Source of the DNA: Phocaeicola sartorii JCM 17136 = DSM 21941
GTDB taxonomy: Bacteria > Bacteroidota > Bacteroidia > Bacteroidales > Bacteroidaceae
Assembly: GCF_000614185.1 (NCBI RefSeq)
Contig: NZ_BAKM01000008.1
Location: forward strand, 90,710-154,709
Direction of reading: 5' to 3'
DNA: 64,000 nucleotides
In this document: piece by piece, positions 1 through 8,375 of the stretch
How the letters are laid out: every line of letters starts with the position of its first letter
Position numbering within the stretch: position 1 is the stretch's first letter
The notes under the pieces: model-generated
The model's database searches: none
Seen by the model: only the letters and a program-made list of their open reading frames with translations
What the model was told of the DNA's origin: nothing
Translations under genes and position numbers: made by a program

Positions 1-614
1 TCTGTTCCGGCGTTGATGTTCATGTTGCTGGTTGATAAGCTGACTCCTACAATCTGATAATAAATGCCGTCCACACGCAAATATTGTCCGCAGGGATTCC
101 CCCCTTGGGGAAACAGTTCATCGTACACGCGTTTTCCTATGGTGCAGACTTTCCGGTTTTCCAATATGTCTACGTCATTGATAAAGCGCCCCATTGTAAT
201 ATTCTGGGCTTCTATCTTCTCGTAATCAGGCTGTAATCCTCTGACAGCACAGGAACTTTTCTTGTCTCCGAAAATAGCGGTAGAACCCCACCGGCTGATG
301 TTGGGAGTAATCACTTCTACTTCCGGTACGACTTGGCGGATACGTTCCACATCGTTAATTTCCATATCCCAATAACGTCCTTTTCTGAATCCTTTATAGG
401 CTTCACTGGTTTTATTACTTCCGAAAAATACGGAGTTGGTAGCGAATCCTTTAAAGTTTGCCGACATCATATCTTGTAGTCCCTGGCCTCCTCCCATAAG
501 GGCGACCAGCATGAATATACCCCAAAAAACGCCGAAAGCGGTCAAGAGGCTACGTGTCTTGTTTCTGGTGATGGTGATGAATATCTCCTCCCACCTGTCT
601 AAATCTATTCTCAT
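1..614 (-). CDS. MacB-type ABC transporter permease, C-terminus outside window
   Basis: Minus-strand gene starting ATG at 614 and open to the window edge, so only about 204 N-terminal residues are present. It begins with the RIDLDRWEEIF and TRNKTRSLLTAFGVFWGIFM motifs, a cytoplasmic stretch followed by the first membrane helix, then the periplasmic core domain typical of MacB/FtsX-like permeases (the FINDVDI and GKRVYDELFP segments also occur in the neighbouring paralogue). The stop of the preceding permease lies only 4 bases upstream, so it is the third gene of a minus-strand ATPase-permease-permease operon. By family knowledge such permeases pair with a cytoplasmic ATPase and often with a periplasmic adaptor to move peptides, lipids or drugs outward; the substrate cannot be read here. 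Confidence 0.88.
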   Translation of the reverse strand, partial: MRIDLDRWEEIFITITRNKTRSLLTAFGVFWGIFMLVALMGGGQGLQDMMSANFKGFATNSVFFGSNKTSEAYKGFRKGRYWDMEINDVERIRQVVPEVEVITPNISRWGSTAIFGDKKSSCAVRGLQPDYEKIEAQNITMGRFINDVDILENRKVCTIGKRVYDELFPQGGNPCGQYLRVDGIYYQIVGVSLSTSNMNINAGT

Positions 615-618
615 AATC

Positions 619-1875
619 TTAATCTGCTCTAAGTGCTTCGATAGGCCGGATCATGACAGCTTTGCGGGCAGGAAAGAAACCTGCCAGTGTACCGGCTATC
701 ACTAACGTCATGGTTGCTTGTATGGCTACACTGATATCTACAGTGGGATTGAGGAACACCGTTTCGGTGAAGACCCCTGCGTCCATTGTTTGATTTCCTG
801 CCACGGCATTCATGTATTCCGTAGCGGCAATACCTGCCACCATTCCTATATATCCGAAAAAGGTGGTAATAGCTACACTTTCGGCTATAATCAGCCATAA
901 GATGGATGCAGGCTTGGCGCCCAGTGCTTTGCGGATACCAAATTCACGGGTACGTTCTTTTACAGTAATCAGCATGATATTGCTTACGCCCACTATGCCG
1001 CTCAGCAACGTGAATATGCCGATCACCCAAATGGCTATGGTCAGGATGTGCATCCCCTTTTCTTGTTGCATGAATTGAGTGAAACGGTTCCACATCCAGA
1101 TGGCACCTTTATCATCAGCTGTAAAACGATGATGTATACCAATAGCTTTGCGGTACTCCTCTTCGAAAGTTTTATTTTTTTCTTCTGTATCGAGTCCCTG
1201 TGTCATAAATATCAGATTGTTCAGCTTGTCACCTTTATTATATATAAGTTGTAAGGTGGTGAACGGAATGAAGGCATTGGGTTGGAAACTTCCCTTGTCT
1301 GTAAACAGGCCTACCACTTGATATACCACTCCGTTGGCATTGACAAACTTTCCGATAGCCTTGTCCGCCTCTTTTTTAAAGAGCATTTCTGCGGTTTTGG
1401 TATGAAGGATGATCACTTTTCGTCGCTGGCGGATATCAATGTCATTGATAAACCGTCCTCCGGCGGGTTTTACTCTTTCTACATCCTTATGATTGGGATA
1501 TACTCCTTCCAATGTGGTGGATACATAGTCTTGTCCGTATGTTAAGGTCACATTGCTCTGACGTACGGTAGCTCCTACGCTGATGACATTTTTCGGAAAA
1601 TCGGTTTCGGTTATCCGATAATCTTTATTGTCCAGTTCTATGCGGCGTCCTTCTTTCAATCCGTCGTATGCTTTGGAAGTCCATCCGGGAAATACTTTGA
1701 TGGAGTTCATAGCCATGTCCGCCGAGGAGCTTTCGAAAGCGTGGATTAGTCCGTTGCCCGCTCCCAGCAGCACGATCAACATGAAGATGCCCCAGGCTAC
1801 GGCAAATCCGGTGAGGAACGTGCGTAATTTATTGCGCTTTATTGTTCCGAATATTTCTTGAATAAGATCAATCAT
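619..1875 (-). CDS. MacB-type ABC transporter permease
   Basis: Complete 418-residue permease. An N-terminal cytoplasmic segment and membrane helix (NKLRTFLTGFAVAWGIFML, about residues 15-35) precede a MacB periplasmic core domain (about 40-250) and three C-terminal helices (about 285-405) with the FtsX signature region REFGIRKALGAKPASI. It is paralogous to the gene that follows it by 4 bases. The ATPase gene ends 9 bases upstream, so the three genes form one transcript. Two permeases with one ATPase are usual in Bacteroidota MacB-like exporters, which may act as a heterodimer. Substrate unknown. Confidence 0.92.
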   Translation of the reverse strand: MIDLIQEIFGTIKRNKLRTFLTGFAVAWGIFMLIVLLGAGNGLIHAFESSSADMAMNSIKVFPGWTSKAYDGLKEGRRIELDNKDYRITETDFPKNVISVGATVRQSNVTLTYGQDYVSTTLEGVYPNHKDVERVKPAGGRFINDIDIRQRRKVIILHTKTAEMLFKKEADKAIGKFVNANGVVYQVVGLFTDKGSFQPNAFIPFTTLQLIYNKGDKLNNLIFMTQGLDTEEKNKTFEEEYRKAIGIHHRFTADDKGAIWMWNRFTQFMQQEKGMHILTIAIWVIGIFTLLSGIVGVSNIMLITVKERTREFGIRKALGAKPASILWLIIAESVAITTFFGYIGMVAGIAATEYMNAVAGNQTMDAGVFTETVFLNPTVDISVAIQATMTLVIAGTLAGFFPARKAVMIRPIEALRAD

Positions 1876-1884
1876 GGGCGTCAG

Positions 1885-2604
1885 TTATTTCATGAATCCG
1901 TTCTTTCCGAAAGGAGAGGCATTATGGTCAATGTTTTCTTCAATCCGCTCAATCACCCCATCCTTGATATGGATGATTTTGTCTGTCTGGTTCGCCACCC
2001 CACTTTCGTGGGTTACGACCACGATGGTCAGTCCCTCATTTTTATGCAGTTCTTTCAAAATGTTCATCACTTCCACGGAAGTTTTGCTGTCCAAAGCTCC
2101 GGTAGGTTCATCGGCAAGGATGATTTGCGGTTTGGAAATCAAGGCACGTGCTATGGCTACACGCTGCTTTTGTCCGCCGGACAATTCGTTGGGCATGTGA
2201 TGCGCCCATTCTTTAAGTCCCAGCTTGTCAAGGTATTCCAATGCCATTTGGTTTCTCTTTTTCCGGCTCACTCCTTGATAAAAGAGGGGAAGCGCTACAT
2301 TTTCTACCGCATTTTTAAAGGAAATCAGGTTGAAGGACTGAAAGATGAAGCCTATCATCCGGTTTCTGTACTCAGCGGAGCGGGTTTCGCTCAGATTCTT
2401 GATTAATACGTCGTTCAAATAATATTCTCCCGAATCGTAGTTGTCCAAGATGCCTAAAATATTCAATAAAGTGGACTTTCCGGACCCCGAAGCGCCCATA
2501 ATGGAAACAAACTCACCTCGTTCTATGTCGAGGTCAATACCTTTCAAAACATGCAGCGGTGCTCCGTTGTGATAGGTTTTGTTGATGTTCTCTAAATGTA
2601 TCAT
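1885..2604 (-). CDS. ABC transporter ATP-binding protein, MacB/LolD type
   Basis: A 239-residue cytoplasmic ATPase. Walker A is GASGSGKST (about residues 37-45), the signature is LSGGQKQR, Walker B is IILADEPTGALD and the switch histidine lies in VVVTHESG. These are the hallmarks of the MacB/LolD/FtsE group that energises FtsX-like permeases. It is the first gene of the minus operon. On the minus strand a near-consensus -7 box (TACCTTCG, complement of 2645-2652) lies about 40 bases upstream of the start. The product presumably powers the two permeases encoded downstream. Confidence 0.94.
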   Translation of the reverse strand: MIHLENINKTYHNGAPLHVLKGIDLDIERGEFVSIMGASGSGKSTLLNILGILDNYDSGEYYLNDVLIKNLSETRSAEYRNRMIGFIFQSFNLISFKNAVENVALPLFYQGVSRKKRNQMALEYLDKLGLKEWAHHMPNELSGGQKQRVAIARALISKPQIILADEPTGALDSKTSVEVMNILKELHKNEGLTIVVVTHESGVANQTDKIIHIKDGVIERIEENIDHNASPFGKNGFMK

Positions 2605-2691
2605 TACCGATGAATTTAACTTGTGTTTGTCTAGTTAGACGTGCCGAAGGTACAAAAAGTTGCAATGCTATATGAAATAATTGAAAAAAAA

Positions 2692-2723
2692 TTTGCTCTC
2701 TTTTTTCTCATTATGTACATTTG
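2692..2723 (+). promoter_or_regulatory. Bacteroidota-type promoter for the ROK kinase gene
   Basis: TTTG at 2692-2695 and TACATTTG at 2716-2723 are separated by 20 bases, matching the Bacteroidota sigma-ABfr consensus. The start codon of the kinase is 34 bases downstream of the -7 box. Confidence 0.75.
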
Positions 2724-2756
2724 CTCAAAATAACTAACCCTAAATAATAATATATC

Positions 2757-3728
2757 ATGGTAACAGGCATGGAAAAACCCTACGTAGTAGGTATGGACAT
2801 TGGCGGAACTAATACTGTTTTCGGTATCGTAGATTCACGTGGTAACGTATTGGCTACCGATTCAGTTAAGACACAATCATTTGCTAAAATAGAGGATTAT
2901 GTGGAGGCTGTCAGTTCAAAATTGCGTCCGTTGATTGAATCATTCGGTGGTGTGGAGAAAATAAAAGGTATGGGTGTAGGTGCTCCTAATGGGAACTACT
3001 ATAACGGTACGATTGAGTTTGCTCCGAATCTTCCCTGGAAAGGTGTAATTCCTTTAGCTGCCTTGTTTGAAGAAGCGATAGGTGTGCCTACTGCTTTGAC
3101 AAATGATGCAAATGCTGCCGCTATCGGTGAAATGACATACGGTGCGGCTCGCGGTATGAAAGATTTTATTATGATTACTCTTGGAACCGGTGTCGGTAGT
3201 GGTATTGTAGTAAATGGACAATTGGTTTATGGACACGATGGTTTTGCCGGAGAGTTAGGGCATGTGATTGTTCGTCGTGACGGACGTCAGTGTGGTTGTG
3301 GCCGTAAGGGTTGTCTGGAAACTTACTGCTCGGCTACAGGTGTGGCACGTACGGCGCGTGAGTTTTTGGTTGCTCGTCCCGAACCTAGTTTGTTAAGAGA
3401 CATTCCGGCTGAAGATATCGTATCTAAAGATGTTTTTGATGCGGCTGTAAGAGGGGATAAATTAGCGCAGGATATTTTTGAATATACAGGACGTATTTTG
3501 GGTGAGGCTTTGGCGGACTTCATCGCTTTCTCCAGTCCGGAAGCGATTATCCTGTTTGGTGGATTGGCAAAATCCGGTGATTATATCATGAAGCCGATCC
3601 GTAAAGCGATAGATGATAATATCTTGAAGATTTACGAAGGCAAGACTAAATTATTGATTTCTGAATTGAAGGATGCTGATGCTGCCGTGTTGGGAGCTAG
3701 CGCGTTAGGCTGGGAAGTAAGAGAATAA
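2757..3728 (+). CDS. ROK-family glucokinase
   Basis: A 323-residue cytosolic sugar kinase that most likely phosphorylates glucose to glucose-6-phosphate with ATP. Seen: the phosphate-binding motif DIGGTNT (residues 14-20), the catalytic aspartate in TNDANAAA (about D117), the second phosphate loop TLGTGVGSGI, and the ROK zinc site with a histidine in GELGH followed by CGCGRKGC. An alternative start at 2769 (MEKPYV) is equally good; both lie behind a strong promoter. It shares a TAATG stop/start overlap with the next gene, so the two are co-translated. The ROK family also holds fructokinases, N-acetylmannosamine kinases and repressors; there is no N-terminal HTH here, so this is an enzyme. Confidence 0.9.
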   Translation: MVTGMEKPYVVGMDIGGTNTVFGIVDSRGNVLATDSVKTQSFAKIEDYVEAVSSKLRPLIESFGGVEKIKGMGVGAPNGNYYNGTIEFAPNLPWKGVIPLAALFEEAIGVPTALTNDANAAAIGEMTYGAARGMKDFIMITLGTGVGSGIVVNGQLVYGHDGFAGELGHVIVRRDGRQCGCGRKGCLETYCSATGVARTAREFLVARPEPSLLRDIPAEDIVSKDVFDAAVRGDKLAQDIFEYTGRILGEALADFIAFSSPEAIILFGGLAKSGDYIMKPIRKAIDDNILKIYEGKTKLLISELKDADAAVLGASALGWEVRE

Positions 3729-4117
3729 TGGAAGACAGAAAACAAGGATATAAAGTCCGGGAATATCACGGGCCGGTAAAACGTTATTGCCAGATGTTGA
3801 GTCTGAAAGACGATCCGGCCTTGGTAGCCGAGTATAGAAAGCGTCATTCGGAAGGCAGGATCTGGCCGGAAACGTTGGCGGCTATCCGTGAAGTTGGTAT
3901 TTTGGAAATGGAAATTTATATCCTGGGTACCAATTTATTTATGATAGTGGAAACGCCTCTCGATTTTGATTGGGATACGGCCATGGCCAGAATGGCTACG
4001 TTGCCTCGCCAGGCAGAATGGGAAGAGTATATGTCTGTCTTTCAACAGGCGGAGCCGGGAGCGTCTTCGGCTGAAAAATGGCAGTTGATGGATAGAATGT
4101 TTCATCTATATGAATAA
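3728..4117 (+). CDS. L-rhamnose mutarotase-like protein (RhaM/DUF718 family)
   Basis: A 129-residue cytosolic protein with the RhaM family layout: CQMLSLKDDPALVAEYRKRH, then the WPE motif at the start of a helix, then the hydrophobic strand ILEMEIYILGTNLFMIVE, and a late W-x-x-Y/F region (AEWEEYMSVFQ). RhaM enzymes interconvert the alpha and beta anomers of L-rhamnose. Its start overlaps the kinase stop (TAATG), so it is translationally coupled to the kinase, and a strong terminator follows. The family match is clear, but pairing with a ROK kinase rather than rhamnose genes means the sugar could be different. Confidence 0.8.
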   Translation: MEDRKQGYKVREYHGPVKRYCQMLSLKDDPALVAEYRKRHSEGRIWPETLAAIREVGILEMEIYILGTNLFMIVETPLDFDWDTAMARMATLPRQAEWEEYMSVFQQAEPGASSAEKWQLMDRMFHLYE

Positions 4118-4140
4118 CTTTCATTCTAGAAAATAAGAAG

Positions 4141-4175
4141 AAAAGGATATGATAAAAATCATATCCTTTTCTTAT
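4141..4175 (+). terminator. Intrinsic terminator after kinase/mutarotase operon
   Basis: A perfect 13-bp stem (AAAAGGATATGAT, 4141-4153, pairing with 4158-4170) around an AAAA loop, with a T-rich 3' side. It lies 24 bases after the mutarotase stop. The A-rich 5' flank would also let it work on the opposite strand, where it would end the 44-codon ORF unit. Confidence 0.85.
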
Positions 4176-4216
4176 ATTATAAACTTATAAATTTGTGTTC
4201 TTTATGGTAAAGCTCA

Positions 4217-4351
4217 TCAGGCATTCGCCTGCTGGCTCATTAATTTCTGAAGCTTGTATTGCAAAGATTGGCAAGCAGCTCCTTTTCTCATTGCTTTGTA
4301 TCTTCTTAATTGATACTGCAACATCTCGATTGTGTCATTTGTTCTTTTCAT
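4217..4351 (-). CDS. Small basic protein, 44 aa, unknown function
   Basis: A minus-strand ORF of 44 codons, ATG at 4351 to TGA at 4217. The product is basic and predicted almost wholly helical: it begins MKRTNDTIEMLQYQLRRYKA, continues with MRKGAACQ and SLQYKLQKLMSQ, and ends QANA. A -7 box matching the Bacteroidota consensus (TATCTTTG, complement of 4429-4436) lies about 78 bases upstream, and the terminator at 4141-4175 lies just downstream, so it forms a compact transcription unit. The heptad-like leucine spacing suggests a small coiled coil or nucleic-acid-binding helix. Function not recognised. Confidence 0.6.
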   Translation of the reverse strand: MKRTNDTIEMLQYQLRRYKAMRKGAACQSLQYKLQKLMSQQANA

Positions 4352-4641
4352 AATTACATCTTTTTTATGTTCTCCCGTTTGGAGAACTGGTTATTCCTAA
4401 AAACCTTTTGTTTTCTCTTTTACTACTGCAAAGATAACACCAAAAGCCCTAATTATGTTTAGAAACATAGAATTAACCTTCTAGCTTTAACGTTTTATGT
4501 GTATTTACTTTGGTTATTTAGTATGTGTTAAGAAACACAACTGTAATAATGACACTTGTAATCTGACAGTAAAATGTTCGTTAACAAATGTGGCAGTTCT
4601 TCTTAAATCATGTTATTAAACATGCTTTTTTAGTTGTTTTA
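4352..4641. other. Intergenic region, no gene seen
   Basis: AT-rich region between the small minus-strand ORF and the next plus-strand promoter. Apart from the minus-strand -7 box at 4429-4436, no coding or structured element was recognised. Confidence 0.5.
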
Positions 4642-4672
4642 TTTGTAGATTTCACTAAAGTCCGTACCTTTG
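4642..4672 (+). promoter_or_regulatory. Bacteroidota-type promoter of a short transcription unit
   Basis: TTTG at 4642-4645 and TACCTTTG at 4665-4672, spaced by 19 bases, give a full consensus match. Transcription should start near 4679. Confidence 0.75.
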
Positions 4673-4678
4673 CAATGT

Positions 4679-4739
4679 GTTTTTCATAGTATTAGATTTA
4701 AGGTTAACAAAGGTTGGAGCAAGGCGTTGCTCCTTTTTT
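4679..4739 (+). ncRNA. Candidate small RNA or attenuated leader of about 60 nt
   Basis: A consensus promoter just upstream and a textbook intrinsic terminator (GGAGCAA at 4716-4722 pairing with 4727-4733 around GGCG, then six T at 4734-4739) bracket a region with no ORF. The predicted transcript is about 60 nt. It ends about 80 bases before the peptidase gene, which has its own possible -7 box (TAAATTTG at 4797-4804). It could be an independent small RNA or a terminated leader whose read-through expresses the peptidase. Confidence 0.5.
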
Positions 4740-4821
4740 ATGTCTATAGATGAAAAAAACTTCCAGTTTACAAATTGTTTTGTTACATTCGCATTATAAA
4801 TTTGATATTTAAACTACTATT

Positions 4822-5808
4822 ATGAAACACTTATTCATCACAGTTCTATTATTGTTGCCGTTGTGCCACATGTTGGCGCAGGAGAGAGAATACGTAATTG
4901 TTGTTCATGGCGGTGCCGGTGCTATGGCAGGGCTTGAGAACAATCAGGAGAAATCGGCCTTGTATTATGCAGCTTTAGATTCAGCTTTAAGTATCGGAAA
5001 TGCTATATTGTCTGCCGGAGGTGAAGGACCTGAGGCGGTAATGGCGGTAGTTAATTATTTTGAGAACAACCCCTTGTTCAATGCTGGTAAGGGGGCGACA
5101 TGTACCAGTGCCGGAACTTTTGAACTGGATGCTTCTATTATGGAAGGTAAGGATTTGACAGCAGGAGCTGTCGCCGGATTGAAAACGGTGAAGAATCCGA
5201 TAAATGCTGCTTATGCTGTAAAGAATAAAACACCTCATGTGATGCTGGCAGGTGAGGGGGCTGACCGGTTTGCAAAGTCACAAGGACTGGAAATTGTGGA
5301 TAATATGTATTTTGCTACTCCCAAGACGTTGAAGTGGATAGAGGATTTGAAAAAGGAGAGCAAGAAGAATGGAACTGTGGGCTGTGTGGTACTGGACAAG
5401 CAAGGTAACTTGACAGCGGGAACAAGTACTGGTGGTATGTTCAAGAAGCAATGGGGCCGTGTGGGAGATTCTCCGGTGATTGGTGCGGGTACTTATGCGG
5501 ATAATGAAGGTTGCGCAGTGTCATGCACCGGGCATGGAGAGTATTTTATCCGTCATGTCGTAGCTTATAATCTTTCTACTCGTGTGAAGTTGTTGCACCA
5601 GCCTGTCGGGGAGGCTGCCGATTATATTATCCATCAGGAGCTGAATGCCAAGGAGGGAAATGGTGGATTGATCGCAGTGGACAAGAAAGGTAATTTTGCC
5701 ATGCCGTTTAATAGCGGAGGTATGTTCCGTGGCTACTTGTATAAGGAAAAAGGAACAGGAAAAATTTCTAAAGCAGTGGGTATAGGGGAGAAGATGAAAA
5801 CTTTATAA
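4822..5808 (+). CDS. Isoaspartyl peptidase/L-asparaginase, Ntn-hydrolase, exported
   Basis: A 328-residue plant-type (type 2) asparaginase precursor. An N-terminal signal peptide (about residues 1-20, ending MLAQ) directs it to the periplasm. The family strand VIVVHGGAGAM follows, then NPLFNAGKGA, and the autocleavage site GTVGCVVLD, where Thr185 should become the nucleophile of the beta subunit after cleavage of Gly184-Thr185. The TSTGG and TGHGE motifs complete the active site. It hydrolyses beta-aspartyl dipeptides and asparagine. It is a single-gene unit: possible -7 box at 4797-4804, terminator at 5835-5875. Confidence 0.92.
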   Translation: MKHLFITVLLLLPLCHMLAQEREYVIVVHGGAGAMAGLENNQEKSALYYAALDSALSIGNAILSAGGEGPEAVMAVVNYFENNPLFNAGKGATCTSAGTFELDASIMEGKDLTAGAVAGLKTVKNPINAAYAVKNKTPHVMLAGEGADRFAKSQGLEIVDNMYFATPKTLKWIEDLKKESKKNGTVGCVVLDKQGNLTAGTSTGGMFKKQWGRVGDSPVIGAGTYADNEGCAVSCTGHGEYFIRHVVAYNLSTRVKLLHQPVGEAADYIIHQELNAKEGNGGLIAVDKKGNFAMPFNSGGMFRGYLYKEKGTGKISKAVGIGEKMKTL

Positions 5809-5834
5809 TTTTTATAGGAAATCGAAGGTAGAAT

Positions 5835-5875
5835 GCCTCTCTGAAATACTTCATGTCATCTCAGAGAGGCTTTTT
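5835..5875 (+). terminator. Intrinsic terminator after isoaspartyl peptidase
   Basis: A perfect 10-bp stem, GCCTCTCTGA (5835-5844) with TCAGAGAGGC (5861-5870), followed by TTTTT. Confidence 0.85.
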
Positions 5876-5935
5876 ACCTTTAATTTTAGTTTCTGTTTGA
5901 ATTTTCTCGCCGACTCTCGCCTCCCTCGACTTTTC

Positions 5936-5966
5936 CTACAATAGAGTTTGCTAAACTCTATTGTAG
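5936..5966. repeat. 31-bp perfect palindrome without T-tract
   Basis: CTACAATAGAGTTT (5936-5949), a GCT spacer, and its exact reverse complement (5953-5966). A 14-bp perfect stem with a 3-nt loop but no flanking T run, lying between the terminator of the plus gene and that of the minus mut operon. It could be a dispersed palindromic element or a binding site for a dimeric protein. The rest of 5876-6130 shows one weaker hairpin (GAAAGATGAA paired with TTCATCTTTC) and no gene. Confidence 0.6.
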
Positions 5967-6130
5967 CGACTTCTTTCCTTGTATTGCATTTTCACTATTA
6001 AAGCCTGGTTATAAAAGGGTTTGAATGAATATTGAACACTTCCCCCCCATTCCGGGATAAGACGGAAAGATGAAGACGTTTACTGCTGCCGGAATCCGAT
6101 TCATCTTTCTGGTAGTGAGATACTTTTCGG

Positions 6131-6180
6131 AAAAAAAGTAAAGAACCTGTAAACACGTGCGTATAAACAGATTCTTTACT
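6131..6180 (-). terminator. Intrinsic terminator of the mutAB operon
   Basis: Read on the minus strand: AGTAAAGAATCTGT (complement of 6167-6180) pairs with 6137-6150 with one mismatch, followed by a run of seven T (complement of 6131-6137). It lies 37 bases after the mutB stop. Confidence 0.8.
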
Positions 6181-6216
6181 ATTGCTTAAAAGGACAAACT
6201 ATTCAGGTGGAAAAGC

Positions 6217-8366
6217 CTATTCCTCTTCGTCCAGCAGAATGTCCATAATCTGAACGGCCGCTTTGGCAACGGAAGTTCCGGGACCGAAAATCGCTACAAC
6301 ACCCGCCTTGTACAAGAAGTCATAGTCTTGAGCGGGAATGACACCACCGGCGATGACCAGAATGTCTTCACGTCCTAATTTCTTCAATTCTTCAATAATC
6401 TGAGGGATCAGAGTCTTGTGGCCGGCCGCCAATGAGGAAACGCCTACCACATGAACATCGTTTTCCACCGCGTCACGGGCAGCTTCGGCGGGAGTCTGGA
6501 ACAACGGTCCCATATCTACGTCGAAACCACAGTCGGCATAACCTGTTGCGACTACTTTTGCACCACGGTCGTGTCCGTCCTGTCCCATCTTGGCAATCAT
6601 GATACGCGGACGGCGACCTTCCTTCTTTGCAAATTCTTCGGTCAGTTCGCAAGCTTTTGCGAAATCTGTATCCTTTTTACTTTCTGATGAATACACGCCT
6701 GATATAGTTCTGATTACTGCTTTATAACGTCCTACAATTGTTTCACAAGCATCCGAAATCTCGCCCAGGGTAGCGCGGACATGAGCCGCTTCTACAGCCA
6801 GTTCCAGCAAGTTGCCTTTGCCTGTTTTCACACATTCGGTGATGGCTGCCAAAGCCTTGTCTACTTCTGCCTGGTTGCGGCCTTCCTTCAAACGCTTCAG
6901 ATTCTCAATTTGTTCCAGACGTACAGCAGTATTGTCCACCTCAAGGATATCGATCGGATCTTCTTTCTCCAAACGATATTTGTTGGTGCCGACAATAGTC
7001 TGGGCGCCGGAGTCGATGCGGGCCTGAGTACGTGCCGCCGCTTCCTCGATACGCATCTTAGGCACACCGGTTTCAATCGCTTTCGCCATACCGCCCAGAC
7101 TTTCAATTTCCTGAATATGTTCCCAAGCCTTGTGGGCCAGTTCATTAGTCAAGGATTCCACATAGTAAGAACCGCCCCATGGGTCAACATTTTTGCAGAC
7201 GTATGTTTCTTCTTGGATATAAATCTGAGTATTACGTGCGATACGTGCGGAGAAGTCGGTGGGCAATGCGATCGCTTCATCCAGTGCGTTGGTGTGCAGT
7301 GACTGGGTGTGTCCCAATGCTGCCGCCATAGCTTCGATACAAGTACGGCCTACATTGTTGAACGGATCTTGCTCGGTCAGTGACCATCCCGAAGTCTGGG
7401 AGTGGGTGCGCAATGCCAGTGATTTAGGGTTCTTCGGGTTGAACTGTTTCACAATCTTGGCCCACAGCATACGTGCCGCACGCATTTTGGCGATTTCCAT
7501 AAAGTGGTTCATGCCGATAGCCAGAAGAATGACAGACGCGGAGCGAATGCATCGATGTCTATGCCTGCGGCCACTCCGGCACGGAGATATTCCAGACCGT
7601 CGGCCAGTGTATAAGCCAGTTCAATATCTGCTGTGGCACCTGCTTCCTGCATGTGGTAGCCCGAGATGGAGATGGAATTGAACTTAGGCATTTTCTGTGA
7701 GGTATATTCAAAGATGTCGGAGATGATCTTCATGGAGAAGGCGGGCGGATAAATATAGGTGTTGCGCACCATAAATTCCTTTAAGATATCATTCTGGATG
7801 GTTCCGGCCATTTCTTCCAATTTGGCTCCCTGCTCCAAACCGGCATTGATGTAGAATGCCATGATGGGAAGCACGGCGCCATTCATGGTCATGGAAACGG
7901 ACATCTTGTTCAAGGGGATACCATCGAACAACACCTTCATGTTTTCCAATGAGCAGATAGACACGCCTGCCTTGCCTACATCACCTACCACACGCTCATG
8001 GTCGGGGTCATAACCGCGGTGGGTCGGAAGGTCGAACGCTACAGACAAACCTTTCTGACCTGACGCCAGATTGCGGCGATAGAATGCGTTACTTTCTTCG
8101 GCGGTGGAGAAACCTGCGTACTGGCGGATAGTCCAGGGACGGAAGGTATACATCATGGAGTACGGGCCGCGAAGATAAGGAGGGATACCTGCTACATAGT
8201 TCAAGTGCTCCATGCCTTCCAGATCTTCTTTGGTGTAAACGGGCTTCACATTGATGTGTTCCGGCGTTTTCCAGTCGGCGGTGATGCCGTTTTCTTTTTG
8301 CCATTCCATGCCATTCTGAGGTTGGAATCCGGCATATATATCTATATTCTTAAAATTCGGTTTCAT
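6217..8366 (-). CDS. mutB: Methylmalonyl-CoA mutase large (alpha) subunit, one-base frameshift
   Basis: The catalytic, B12-binding subunit, which interconverts succinyl-CoA and (R)-methylmalonyl-CoA in the succinate-propionate route. The N-terminal half (8366 to about 7522) holds the TIM-barrel start ([32 protein letters not shown]). The C-terminal half holds the corrinoid signature DGHDRG with the GVSSLAAGH and VIAGGVIP segments of the cobalamin fold. The frame breaks near 7521: TTC TGG CTA reads into a stop, while one extra G restores the expected WAIGMNHF. The corrected product is about 716 residues, normal for the family. mutA ends 9 bases upstream, so the two are one operon. I read the break as a sequence error. 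Confidence 0.9.
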
Positions 8367-8375
8367 TGTTCTTCC

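Noticed and set aside
5936..5966. Palindrome as a terminator
   Set aside because: No T run on either side, and both neighbouring genes already have terminators.
6217..8366. Two separate mutase genes
   Set aside because: The two frames match consecutive halves of one subunit and join with one base; not a natural split gene.
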